From contig DASZDG010000148.1 of NCBI GenBank assembly GCA_035942255.1, positions 3,503 to 67,502 on the forward strand: a DNA stretch of 64,000 bases. Reading direction: 5' to 3'. Position 1 is the first letter of the stretch. Every line of letters starts with the position of its first letter. The notes beneath the pieces are model-generated. The model was not told the origin of the DNA and ran no database searches. It was given only the letters and a program-made list of their open reading frames with translations. Both the position numbers and the translations under genes were made by a program. This stretch comes from JALZEG01 sp035942255 (GTDB lineage: Bacteria; Actinomycetota; CADDZG01; WHSQ01). Shown piece after piece: positions 27,243-34,128 of this stretch.

Positions 27243-27283
27243 GCGCGACGAACCTACTAGAGGTGGGGCCGCATCCCGCCGCC

Positions 27284-27721
27284 TCAGCCCTCGAGTATCT
27301 GCTTGAGCCGCTCGAGGTCGGTGCGGTTCGCGCGGCGCATCGCGCGCGCCATCACGGGGGCCGCGATCTTCCCGAAGCCAGAGGGCTCCCCGCGGTTGCG
27401 CAACGTCATCGTCGTGCCGCCGCCGGGGGTGTCCCGCCACGAATAGGTCGTCTCCATCGCGAACGGGCCCTCCGCCGTCGCCATCGCGAGCCGCTCCCCG
27501 GGCACGAGGTCCCTCACCTCGTACGTATACGCGATCGTCCTGCCCAGGAACTGAGCGACGAAGGCGACCCGGCTGCCGTTCCGCAACGGCGGTGCCGACT
27601 TCCATTCGACGCGCTTGATGTTGCGGTACCAAGCGGTCGCGTTGCCCGGGTCCGCGGCGTACGCGGCGACCTCCTCCCGCGGCCGCGCGATGTCGATCTC
27701 GGTCACGACGTCGACGTTCAC
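27284..27721 (-). CDS. SRPBCC-family (polyketide cyclase/dehydrase-like) protein
   Basis: A 145-residue START-like protein. DVVTEIDIARPREEVAAYAA is the usual SRPBCC first strand and helix, then WYRNIKRVEWKS, a beta-grip centre with TTYSWRDTPGGGTTMTLRNR, and the long C-terminal helix RANRTDLERLKQILEG. Such proteins bind hydrophobic ligands; no specific substrate is evident. The GTG start overlaps the stop of the preceding SRPBCC gene (GTGA). It is the last gene of an arsR-SRPBCC-SRPBCC operon. Confidence 0.82.
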   Translation of the reverse strand: MNVDVVTEIDIARPREEVAAYAADPGNATAWYRNIKRVEWKSAPPLRNGSRVAFVAQFLGRTIAYTYEVRDLVPGERLAMATAEGPFAMETTYSWRDTPGGGTTMTLRNRGEPSGFGKIAAPVMARAMRRANRTDLERLKQILEG

Positions 27722-28146
27722 GGCGCGTTCGGTCCCGGGTCGTCGCCGCCGGCTACCGCCGCAAGCCGCGACGCGTAGTGCTCCCACCCATGGCGGTGTA
27801 TCTCCACCTGGTCCGGCGGCAGGTCCTTGTGCGTGAGCCGGATCAACGTCCCGTCGCCGGTGCCGAGCAGCTCGATCACCACCGTCGTGGATCCCGGCGC
27901 GACCGGAGGCCCCTGCTCCCATCCCCACGTGAACACGACGCGCTCGTTCTCGACGACCTCGACGACGCGTCCGGACGCGAACCCGTCCCCGGTGACGTTG
28001 ACGCGCCAGACGCCGCCGGGCACGAGGTCGATCTCGGCCTCGGTCCCCTGCCACGCCGTCCACTTCGCCGCGTCGGCGAAGTACGCGAACACCTTCTCGG
28101 GCGGCGCGTTCACGTGCCGTTCGACGACGAGGTCACCGCCGGTCAT
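27718..28146 (-). CDS. AHSA1/SRPBCC-family protein
   Basis: A 142-residue AHSA1-type protein. The opening LVVERHVNAPPEKVFAYFA and the core WRVNVTGDG, RVVFTWGWEQG, STTVVIELLGTGDGTLIRLT follow the activator-of-Hsp90 homologue pattern. A C-terminal helix HRHGWEHYASRLAAV completes the fold. The ATG overlaps the ArsR stop (ATGA). ArsR-AHSA1 pairs are very common in actinobacteria; the repressor usually controls the ligand-binding partner. Confidence 0.88.
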   Translation of the reverse strand: MTGGDLVVERHVNAPPEKVFAYFADAAKWTAWQGTEAEIDLVPGGVWRVNVTGDGFASGRVVEVVENERVVFTWGWEQGPPVAPGSTTVVIELLGTGDGTLIRLTHKDLPPDQVEIHRHGWEHYASRLAAVAGGDDPGPNAP

Positions 28147-28436
28147 CACTCCTCCTCCACGAGCCGCGCGAGACGGTCGAGCGACTGGCTCCACATGCGT
28201 TCGAGCAGCGGACGAAGCGGGCCGAGCGCCTCTCTCTCCGCGCGGTACAGACGAGCCCGGCCATCCCGCCGGACGGAGACGAAGCCGGCATCGCGCAACA
28301 CGCCGAGGTGCTGTGACACCGCGGGAAAGCTCACGTCGAAGCGGGCGGCTATGTCCCCCGCCGCGAGCTCCCGATCCCACACGAGGCGGAGTATCTCCCG
28401 GCGGCGGGGCTCCGCCACTACCTGCAACGCGTCCAG
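28146..28436 (-). CDS. ArsR-family transcriptional repressor, probable CTG or TTG start
   Basis: A winged-helix repressor of about 96 residues: VVAEPRRREILRLVWD, ELAAGDIAARFDVSFPAVSQ and HLGVLRDAGFVSVRRDGR are the ArsR HTH and wing. No metal-binding cysteines are seen, as is usual for the SRPBCC-linked ArsR group. No ATG precedes the HTH. A CTG at 28434-28436 has AGGGAG six bases upstream and gives a DALQVVAEP start like relatives; a TTG at 28427 is the alternative. It is divergent from another SRPBCC gene, with a promoter-operator region between. Confidence 0.85.
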   Translation of the reverse strand: MDALQVVAEPRRREILRLVWDRELAAGDIAARFDVSFPAVSQHLGVLRDAGFVSVRRDGRARLYRAEREALGPLRPLLERMWSQSLDRLARLVEEE

Positions 28437-28448
28437 TGCCTGCTCCCT

Positions 28449-28491
28449 TTGACGGTCTCCGGCAGACGGATATATTTAAGCGAAGACTAAA
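28449..28491 (+). promoter_or_regulatory. Sigma-70-type promoter with overlapping ArsR operator candidate
   Basis: TTGACG (28449-28454), a 16-bp spacer and TATATT (28471-28476) form a good -35/-10 pair for the plus-strand SRPBCC gene. An imperfect inverted repeat TTTAAGCgaaGACTAAA (28475-28491) overlaps the -10 end and start site, where an ArsR repressor would block transcription. The patch is AT-rich against a very GC-rich background. Confidence 0.65.
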
Positions 28492-28505
28492 GTAAGGAGG
28501 AACCG

Positions 28506-28931
28506 ATGGCAACGATCCTCTTGCGGGTCCCCGTCGACGCGACCCCCGACGCGGTCTACGAGGCCTTGTCCACGTCGGATGGCGTGAACGGGTGGTGGAG
28601 CAACCACACGGAGGGCCCCGCGGGGCCGGGGTCGCAGATGAAGGTGGCGTTCCCCGAGGCCCCCATCACGTTCGACTTCGAGGTCACGCGGGACGATCCC
28701 GGCACGGGCGTCGAGTGGCACTGCCTCGCAGGGCCCCCGGAATGGGTGGGCACGGACGTCCGCTTCGACATCGGCACCGGCGACGAGGGCACGAGCGTGC
28801 TCTTCTCGCACGACGGGTGGGCGACGACGGAAGAGTCGTTCCCGTTCATTGCCTACTCTTGGGCCCAGATCCTGCCGCGCCTGAAGGCCTTGGCCGAGAC
28901 CGGGGAGCGCAGGCCGTTCTTCGACTTCTAG
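28506..28931 (+). CDS. SRPBCC/AHSA1-like protein
   Basis: A 141-residue START-like protein: ILLRVPVDATPDAVYEALST, DGVNGWWSNHTEG, FDFEVTRDDPGTGVEW and the final SWAQILPRLKALAETGE match AHSA1-type proteins. An AAGGAGG ribosome site precedes the ATG by 5 bp. It is transcribed divergently from the arsR-SRPBCC-SRPBCC operon, giving three ligand-binding family members under what is probably one repressor. The ligand is unknown. Confidence 0.85.
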   Translation: MATILLRVPVDATPDAVYEALSTSDGVNGWWSNHTEGPAGPGSQMKVAFPEAPITFDFEVTRDDPGTGVEWHCLAGPPEWVGTDVRFDIGTGDEGTSVLFSHDGWATTEESFPFIAYSWAQILPRLKALAETGERRPFFDF

Positions 28932-28987
28932 GGGGGCCTTCTGCTATCCTCTCGCACCTAATCCCTGGAAGGAACGGTGCTTTCGGC

Positions 28988-29251
28988 ATGGCCAACATCA
29001 AGAGCCAGATAAAGAGGAACCGTCAGAACGAAGAGCGCAGGCAGCGCAACAAGTCGACGCGCTCGGCGCTGAAGACGCGCATCAAGCGGTTCAACGAGAC
29101 GGTCGAGTCCGGCGACTCCGACGCGGCGCAGCAGGCGTTCCGCGACGCTACGAGGGCCCTCGACAAGGCGGCAGCGAAGGGCGTGCTCCACAAGAACACG
29201 GCTTCGAACAAGAAGTCCCGCCTCGCCAAGCGCCTCCAGCGCTCTAGCTAG
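28988..29251 (+). CDS. rpsT: 30S ribosomal protein S20
   Basis: An 87-residue, Lys/Arg-rich primary 16S-binding protein. MANIKSQIKRNRQNEERRQR and the C-terminal GVLHKNTASNKKSRLAKR are diagnostic. A GGAAGGAA site lies about 12-19 bp upstream, somewhat far from the ATG at 28988. It converges with holA, sharing four bases at the stops; rpsT opposite holA is a conserved actinobacterial arrangement. Confidence 0.97.
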   Translation: MANIKSQIKRNRQNEERRQRNKSTRSALKTRIKRFNETVESGDSDAAQQAFRDATRALDKAAAKGVLHKNTASNKKSRLAKRLQRSS

Positions 29252-30192
29252 CTCCGCATAAGGCTCATCTGCCCGGTAACTATCTGAACGACCGCGCGCT
29301 CGAGCGCGGCCTCCGGCGGCAGGTCACCGCCCTTCATCTCCACGTCGGTAGCGGCGAGGACGGTCATCGCCTCGACGAGCTCCTCCTCGCGATACGACCG
29401 GCACTGCCGCTGGAGCCTCTCCGCCCGCCACGACGGCAGCCCCATCGCGTCGCCCACGGCCTTCGCGTCGAGGTCGGCGAAGCGGCGGGCGCGCAGCATC
29501 CGGCGCACCTGCGAGCTGAGCGCGCCGAACACCATCAGCGGCTCGTCGCCCTGCTCCAGCAGCCGCCGCAGCGCGGTCATCGCCACCGCCAGTCGCCGCT
29601 CCCCCACCGCGTCCTGGAACGCGAACACGCGCTCGTCGGCGAACCTCGGGAACGCCTTGCGGACCTCCGCGGCCCCCACGGTCGCCCCGGCCCCCAGCGC
29701 CGTCGCCAGCTGCGACAGCGCGCCGTCCAGGTCGCGCAGCTCGGTACCGACCGAGTCGAGCAGAGCCCAACCCGCACGGTCGTCGACCCGCAGCTTGTGC
29801 TCGCGCCCTCGCTCCCTGATCCACCCGACGAGCCGCCGCCCCTTGGGGGCCTCCAGCGCGACGAACGATCCCGCGGAGCGCATCGCGGCGTCGAGCTTCG
29901 TCCTCCCGGTCGCTACGAGGACGAGCACGGCCGAAGGCGACGGTGACTCGAGATAGCGGGTGAGCGCTTCGACCGCTTCCTTGGAGAGGTCCTGCGCGTC
30001 GCGGACCACGACGAGCCTCCGGCCCCCGAGCAGCGACGGCGTGTCGAGCGCCCCCAGCAGCTCCGCCGCGGGCACGTCACCACCGAACGAGGCCTCCGAC
30101 AGCGGGTCGGTCCCGGCCTCGGCCCGGATCCGGTCGATCGCCTCCTCCGCGAGGAACGTCTCGCCGGAGAGCAGGTACGCGTTCGAGCTCAT
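29248..30192 (-). CDS. holA: DNA polymerase III delta subunit
   Basis: The clamp-loader delta subunit, 314 residues. The N-terminus NAYLLSGETFLAEEAIDRIR takes the place of the AAA lid; RRLVVVRDAQDLSKEAVEAL, ALEAPKGRRLVGWIRERG and the C-terminal collar SSQVRRMLRARRF, SWRAERLQRQCRSY fit HolA. The ATG at 30192 has GGGAGGG directly upstream and overlaps the stop of the small gene before it (ATGA). Confidence 0.93.
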   Translation of the reverse strand: MSSNAYLLSGETFLAEEAIDRIRAEAGTDPLSEASFGGDVPAAELLGALDTPSLLGGRRLVVVRDAQDLSKEAVEALTRYLESPSPSAVLVLVATGRTKLDAAMRSAGSFVALEAPKGRRLVGWIRERGREHKLRVDDRAGWALLDSVGTELRDLDGALSQLATALGAGATVGAAEVRKAFPRFADERVFAFQDAVGERRLAVAMTALRRLLEQGDEPLMVFGALSSQVRRMLRARRFADLDAKAVGDAMGLPSWRAERLQRQCRSYREEELVEAMTVLAATDVEMKGGDLPPEAALERAVVQIVTGQMSLMRS

Positions 30193-30383
30193 CCCTCCCG
30201 GAGCCCCATCCGGTAGAGGGTCTCGTCGCCGTGTACCAGCGACACCGTCTCGGCCCCCTCGTCGAGCAGCGACGACCACTCCGCGCCCATCCACGCCTCG
30301 GCCTCTTCCTTCGAAGCGAACGGGTCCGTCCGGCGCATCTCGCCGCCGCCGGCGTCGTGCAGCTTCCAGACGTAGTCGGGCAT
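30189..30383 (-). CDS. Conserved small protein of unknown function
   Basis: A 64-residue acidic protein (YVWKLHDAGGGEMRRTDPF, KEEAEAWMGAEWSSLLDEG, LYRMGLREG) without signal peptide or membrane segment. Similar short proteins are known to me from other actinobacteria but have no assigned function. It is translationally coupled to holA and follows the small membrane-protein gene. It may be an accessory protein of the holA operon. Confidence 0.65.
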   Translation of the reverse strand: MPDYVWKLHDAGGGEMRRTDPFASKEEAEAWMGAEWSSLLDEGAETVSLVHGDETLYRMGLREG

Positions 30384-30398
30384 GCCGCCGACCCTACG

Positions 30399-30770
30399 TC
30401 AGCGGGCAGCCTCGAACAGAAACGTCGCGATCGTCAGGAGGATGCCGCCGACGGCGATCCCCCACACCGCGAGCTCGAGCGACGAGACGCTCTCGATGTC
30501 GGGGTGCTCGGAGGCGATGCGGGCGATGATGCTGCGGCGGCCGAACTGACCCCGTCCGGTCCCCCTCCCGGTCATCCACCCCTCCTGAGGTTCGGTGGCG
30601 CCGAGAAGCCCGCCCGCCAGCGTCGCCAGCCCCGCGATCAGCACGCCCGTCGCGATCCCGTACAGGATCGTCCGGTCGGCGAGCAGCGCGTAGACGACTC
30701 CGCCGAGCGTTCCGGCGGCGCCCGCGAGCAGGATCGAGGCGGCGATCGACTTCAGGTGGTAGAGGCTCAT
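30399..30770 (-). CDS. Small membrane protein of unknown function
   Basis: A 123-residue protein with three hydrophobic segments (about 8-28, 36-57 and 98-119) separated by a polar, Gly/Arg-rich loop (MTGRGTGRGQFGRRS). I do not recognise a family. It starts at ATG 30770, 15 bp after the comEC stop, and lies 15 bp before the 64-residue gene, so it is part of the comEA-comEC-holA strand run. Confidence 0.6.
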   Translation of the reverse strand: MSLYHLKSIAASILLAGAAGTLGGVVYALLADRTILYGIATGVLIAGLATLAGGLLGATEPQEGWMTGRGTGRGQFGRRSIIARIASEHPDIESVSSLELAVWGIAVGGILLTIATFLFEAAR

Positions 30771-30785
30771 GGTCCGGCTCGAAGA

Positions 30786-32189
30786 CTACGCAGCGCGGGG
30801 GCGTAGCGCCGCCGCAACGGACCGCGCGGCAGCGATCACGACGGGGATCGCGAGAAAGATCCCCCATCCGGGTGGCACCGCGGGCGAGGCCCACGACGGC
30901 GCGGCGAAGATCTCTCCGACGCGGAGGATCCACCCGGCGAAGGGCGCCGCCGCGCGGGCGAACAGCGTGGCCGGGACCTCGGCGAACGGTGCGGTCGCGG
31001 CCGCGGCGAGGCCGAGGATCGTCGCCGGCGGGACCGCCGCCATCGCGAGCACGTTCGCGGGGAGGCCCCCAAGCGGGACGCGCCCGAAGACGCCTGCGAG
31101 GAGCGGCGCCACCGCGGCTTGCGCCGCGACGGTCGCGGCCACGGCCGCCGCAACGGGGGCCGGAAGGCGCGTGAGGCGTTGCGACAGCGGACGGCTCCAG
31201 AGGACTATGCCCGCGGTCGCCGCCGCGGACAGGTGGAGCCCGGTCGAATAGACGATCCCGGGACGAACGGCGACGAGCGCGAGGAGCGCGAGCCCGAGCG
31301 CGTGCAGCGGTTCGGTCCGGCGGCCGTACGCGAGCGCGACGAGCGCGATCGCGCCCATCGCCGCGGCGCGCAGCACCGACGCGTCGGGGCCGACGACGGC
31401 CAGAAAGGACGCGAGCGCCGCTGCGCACGCGCCGACGCGGGCGACGAACCGCGCCCTCCGCAACGCGAACGCGACGGCGGCGAGGAGGATCGCCACGTTG
31501 CTCCCGGAGACCGCGAGCAGATGCGCGAGCCCGCTCCGCCGCAGCGTCTCCTCCGTCGCGGGATCGATCCCGCCGGTGTCGCCGATCGTGAGCCCGCGCA
31601 AGAGTTGCCCGGAGAGGCCCAGAGGCGCGACCGCTCGGGCCAGAGCCGTTCGCACGCGCTCCGCCGCGCCGTGGACCGGGGACGCGCTGCCGCGGTCTTC
31701 GACGGACGTCGCGCGGAACGACGCGGCCGCACCCGCACGCCCCCGCGCCCGGTCGAACGCAGCCGGGCCGAGCGGGACGAGCCATCCCTCGGCGGTGAAC
31801 CTTCGCCCCGGCCCGATGGCGGCGTCGTCGAGGAAGACCGCCCCCGCGTCCGGCACCACGTCGCCCGCGCACTCGGCGCGGTCGGCCGCGGCGAGGATCC
31901 CGAGGCCGCCCGCGTCCTCCAGCGTCCGCCCGGTCACATGACACGACGGCACACCGGTCGCGAGCGCCGCGAGCGGAGCGCGCTCGGGTGAGCGGACGGC
32001 CGCGTTCGCTGCTCCGAACGCGAACGCGACCGCGACGACCCCGACAGCGCGCCACGACGCCCACCGGCGGGCGGCGCACAGCGGTGCCGTCACCGTCGCA
32101 GCCATCACGGCCCACGGCGCGGCCCCCGCGCACAGCACCCCGCCGACGAGCCCCGCGAGGGCGAGCCATATCCGCGCGGCTCCGGCCAT
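30786..32189 (-). CDS. comEC: ComEC/Rec2-type DNA-uptake channel lacking the metallo-beta-lactamase domain
   Basis: A 467-residue polytopic protein. The N-terminal part is DUF4131-like with hydrophobic helices and an OB-like outside domain (GRRFTAEGWLVPLG). The Competence domain follows with GLTIGDTGGIDPATEETLRR, GLAHLLAVSGSNVAILLAAV and STGLHLSAAATAGIVLW. Many ComEC proteins end with a metallo-beta-lactamase domain of about 250 residues; here the protein stops after the last helices, so the nuclease-like part is absent. The ATG at 32189 overlaps nothing and is a few bp after comEA. Confidence 0.88.
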   Translation of the reverse strand: MAGAARIWLALAGLVGGVLCAGAAPWAVMAATVTAPLCAARRWASWRAVGVVAVAFAFGAANAAVRSPERAPLAALATGVPSCHVTGRTLEDAGGLGILAAADRAECAGDVVPDAGAVFLDDAAIGPGRRFTAEGWLVPLGPAAFDRARGRAGAAASFRATSVEDRGSASPVHGAAERVRTALARAVAPLGLSGQLLRGLTIGDTGGIDPATEETLRRSGLAHLLAVSGSNVAILLAAVAFALRRARFVARVGACAAALASFLAVVGPDASVLRAAAMGAIALVALAYGRRTEPLHALGLALLALVAVRPGIVYSTGLHLSAAATAGIVLWSRPLSQRLTRLPAPVAAAVAATVAAQAAVAPLLAGVFGRVPLGGLPANVLAMAAVPPATILGLAAAATAPFAEVPATLFARAAAPFAGWILRVGEIFAAPSWASPAVPPGWGIFLAIPVVIAAARSVAAALRPRAA

Positions 32190-32191
32190 CG

Positions 32192-32827
32192 CTACAGCGT
32201 CACGTAGGGGCGGACGGACTCGAGCGTCGCCGGGCCGATCCCCGAGACCTCGAGCAACTGCTCCACGGACGTGAACGGCCCCGCCTCGTCGCGGTAGGCG
32301 AGGATCGCGGCCGCCGTGACGGGGCCGACTCCGGGAATCGTCTCGAGCGCGGCCGCGTCGGCGGAGTTCAGAGACACGGCCGCGGGAGCTCCCGTCGCTG
32401 CGCCGGGCGGCGTCGGCGCGGCGGGCCGGGCGCCGCGCTCGAGGACCTCGATCTTCACGCCGTCCACGAGAGGCTCCGCGAGGTTGAGCAGCCCGAGGTC
32501 GGCCCGGCGCGCCGCGCCTCCCGCGGCTTCGACCGCGTCCGCGACGCGGGCCCCCGCGGGCAACGCGTAGAGACCGGGCCGCGCCACGGCCCCCGCGACA
32601 TGGACGAGAAGCTGCGGCGACGCCGCGGGAGAGGGCGCAATGGACGTGCCGGCTTCCGGTGCGGTCGCGGGCGGAGCGATCGCAGCGGCGGGCTTCCGGC
32701 TCGACACGAGAAGGCCCGCACCGACGAGGACCGCGACGACCGCGATCACAAGACCGGTATCGATCCGGCGGCCGGCGATCTCCTCGATCCGCGCCCTCAG
32801 CCCCCCCGGCACCACGACCTCGTCCAT
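32192..32827 (-). CDS. comEA: ComEA-like DNA-binding competence protein
   Basis: A 211-residue membrane-anchored protein. One TM segment (about 25-45) is followed by an Ala/Pro linker, an SLBB domain (LLVHVAGAVARPGLYALPAG), and a C-terminal helix-hairpin-helix pair (SLNSADAAALETIPGVGPVT, FTSVEQLLEVSGIGP) that binds DNA. The ATG at 32827 gives a short cytoplasmic tail; an in-frame upstream extension has no support. With comEC it forms a DNA-uptake pair. Confidence 0.9.
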   Translation of the reverse strand: MDEVVVPGGLRARIEEIAGRRIDTGLVIAVVAVLVGAGLLVSSRKPAAAIAPPATAPEAGTSIAPSPAASPQLLVHVAGAVARPGLYALPAGARVADAVEAAGGAARRADLGLLNLAEPLVDGVKIEVLERGARPAAPTPPGAATGAPAAVSLNSADAAALETIPGVGPVTAAAILAYRDEAGPFTSVEQLLEVSGIGPATLESVRPYVTL

Positions 32828-32901
32828 GACCACACGCTCGCCGGATGACGCAACCGTCGCAGTGACAAGGGCCACACCCGCCCGTGACATCATCGGCCCC
32901 C

Positions 32902-34125
32902 ATGGATATCGAGCTGCGGACGATGAGCCCCGACGAGGGGCGGAAGTTCCTCGAGGTCACGGAAGCCGCGTTCGGCGCGGGCCTCACCGACGACGTCTGG
33001 AACGACCTCAAGCACGTCCTCGAGACCGACCGTTCGATCGGCGCGTTCGACGGCGCGCGCATGGTGGGCAGCGCGAGCGCGTTCACGCTCCGATTCACCG
33101 TCCCCGGCGGGGAGGTCGACGGCGCGGGCGTGACGATGGTGGGCGTCCTGCCGAGCCACCGCCGCCGCGGCGTCCTGCGCACGATGATGGAGTCGCAGCT
33201 CCGGGAGATAAAGGAACGTGGCGAGCCGATCGCCGCGCTGTGGGCGAGCGAGGACGCGATCTACGGACGCTTCGGGTACGGCGCCGCGAGCCTCCAGGCC
33301 CTCGTCGACATCCCGCGCCACCGTGCGTCGTTCCTCGACGACTCACCGATCCGCGGAGCGCTTCGGATGGTCGAGGGAGACGAGGCCGCCGAACTCTTCC
33401 CCGTCGTCTACGAGGCAGTCCGCAAGCAACGGCCGGGGACGTTCGTGCGGTCCGAGAAGTGGTGGCGGCACCGGATCCTGCGGGCGGCCGGGCGCGACGA
33501 GAGCGGGCCGTTCTTCAAGGCGTTGCTGGAGCACGACGGCGTGCCGTCAGCGTACGCGGTCTACCAGGTGCACCAGAAATGGGAGCAGGGGTTCTCGCGG
33601 GGGGCCGTCGAGCTGCGCGAGGTCATGGCCGCGACGCCGCAGGGCCACCTCGACATCTGGAAGTTCCTCTTCGGGATCGACCTCGTGGAGTCCGTCCACT
33701 CGACCGGCTTCTTCCTCCCCTCGGACCATCCGCTGCAGCTCATGCTCGCCGAGCCGCGGTATCTCAGGTTCCTGCTCTCGAACGGCCTGTGGGTGCGGAT
33801 CGTGGACGTGGCCGCGGCCCTCGAGGCGCGCGGTTACGCGCGCGACGGCGCGGTCACGCTCGAGGTCGTCGACCCGCTCCTGCAGGCCAACGCGGGGACG
33901 TGGGCGGTCGTCGTCGACAACCGCCGCGCTACCGTCGGGAAGGTCGATGGCCCCGCCGACGTCCGGCTCGGGATCGGCGAGCTGGGCTCCCTCTACCTCG
34001 GCCAGTTCACGTTCTCGCAGCTCGCCGCGGCGGGAAGGCTCGACGTGGGGGACGCGGCCGCGCTCGCGCGGGCCGACGACATGTGGCGCACGGCGGTGGC
34101 GCCGTGGTGCCCGGAGATCTTCTAG
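32902..34125 (+). CDS. Eis-type GNAT N-acetyltransferase
   Basis: A 407-residue protein with the Eis plan: an N-terminal GNAT domain (VGSASAFTLRF, VTMVGVLPSHRRRGVLRTMM with the acetyl-CoA loop RRRGV), a degenerate central GNAT, and a C-terminal SCP2-like domain ending in WCPEIF. In mycobacterial Eis the terminal Phe carboxylate is catalytic and multi-acetylates aminoglycosides and lysines. The same end is kept here. ATG 32902 is used; GTG 32884 is possible. No ribosome site is evident. It converges with leuS. Confidence 0.88.
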   Translation: MDIELRTMSPDEGRKFLEVTEAAFGAGLTDDVWNDLKHVLETDRSIGAFDGARMVGSASAFTLRFTVPGGEVDGAGVTMVGVLPSHRRRGVLRTMMESQLREIKERGEPIAALWASEDAIYGRFGYGAASLQALVDIPRHRASFLDDSPIRGALRMVEGDEAAELFPVVYEAVRKQRPGTFVRSEKWWRHRILRAAGRDESGPFFKALLEHDGVPSAYAVYQVHQKWEQGFSRGAVELREVMAATPQGHLDIWKFLFGIDLVESVHSTGFFLPSDHPLQLMLAEPRYLRFLLSNGLWVRIVDVAAALEARGYARDGAVTLEVVDPLLQANAGTWAVVVDNRRATVGKVDGPADVRLGIGELGSLYLGQFTFSQLAAAGRLDVGDAAALARADDMWRTAVAPWCPEIF

Positions 34126-34128
34126 GAG

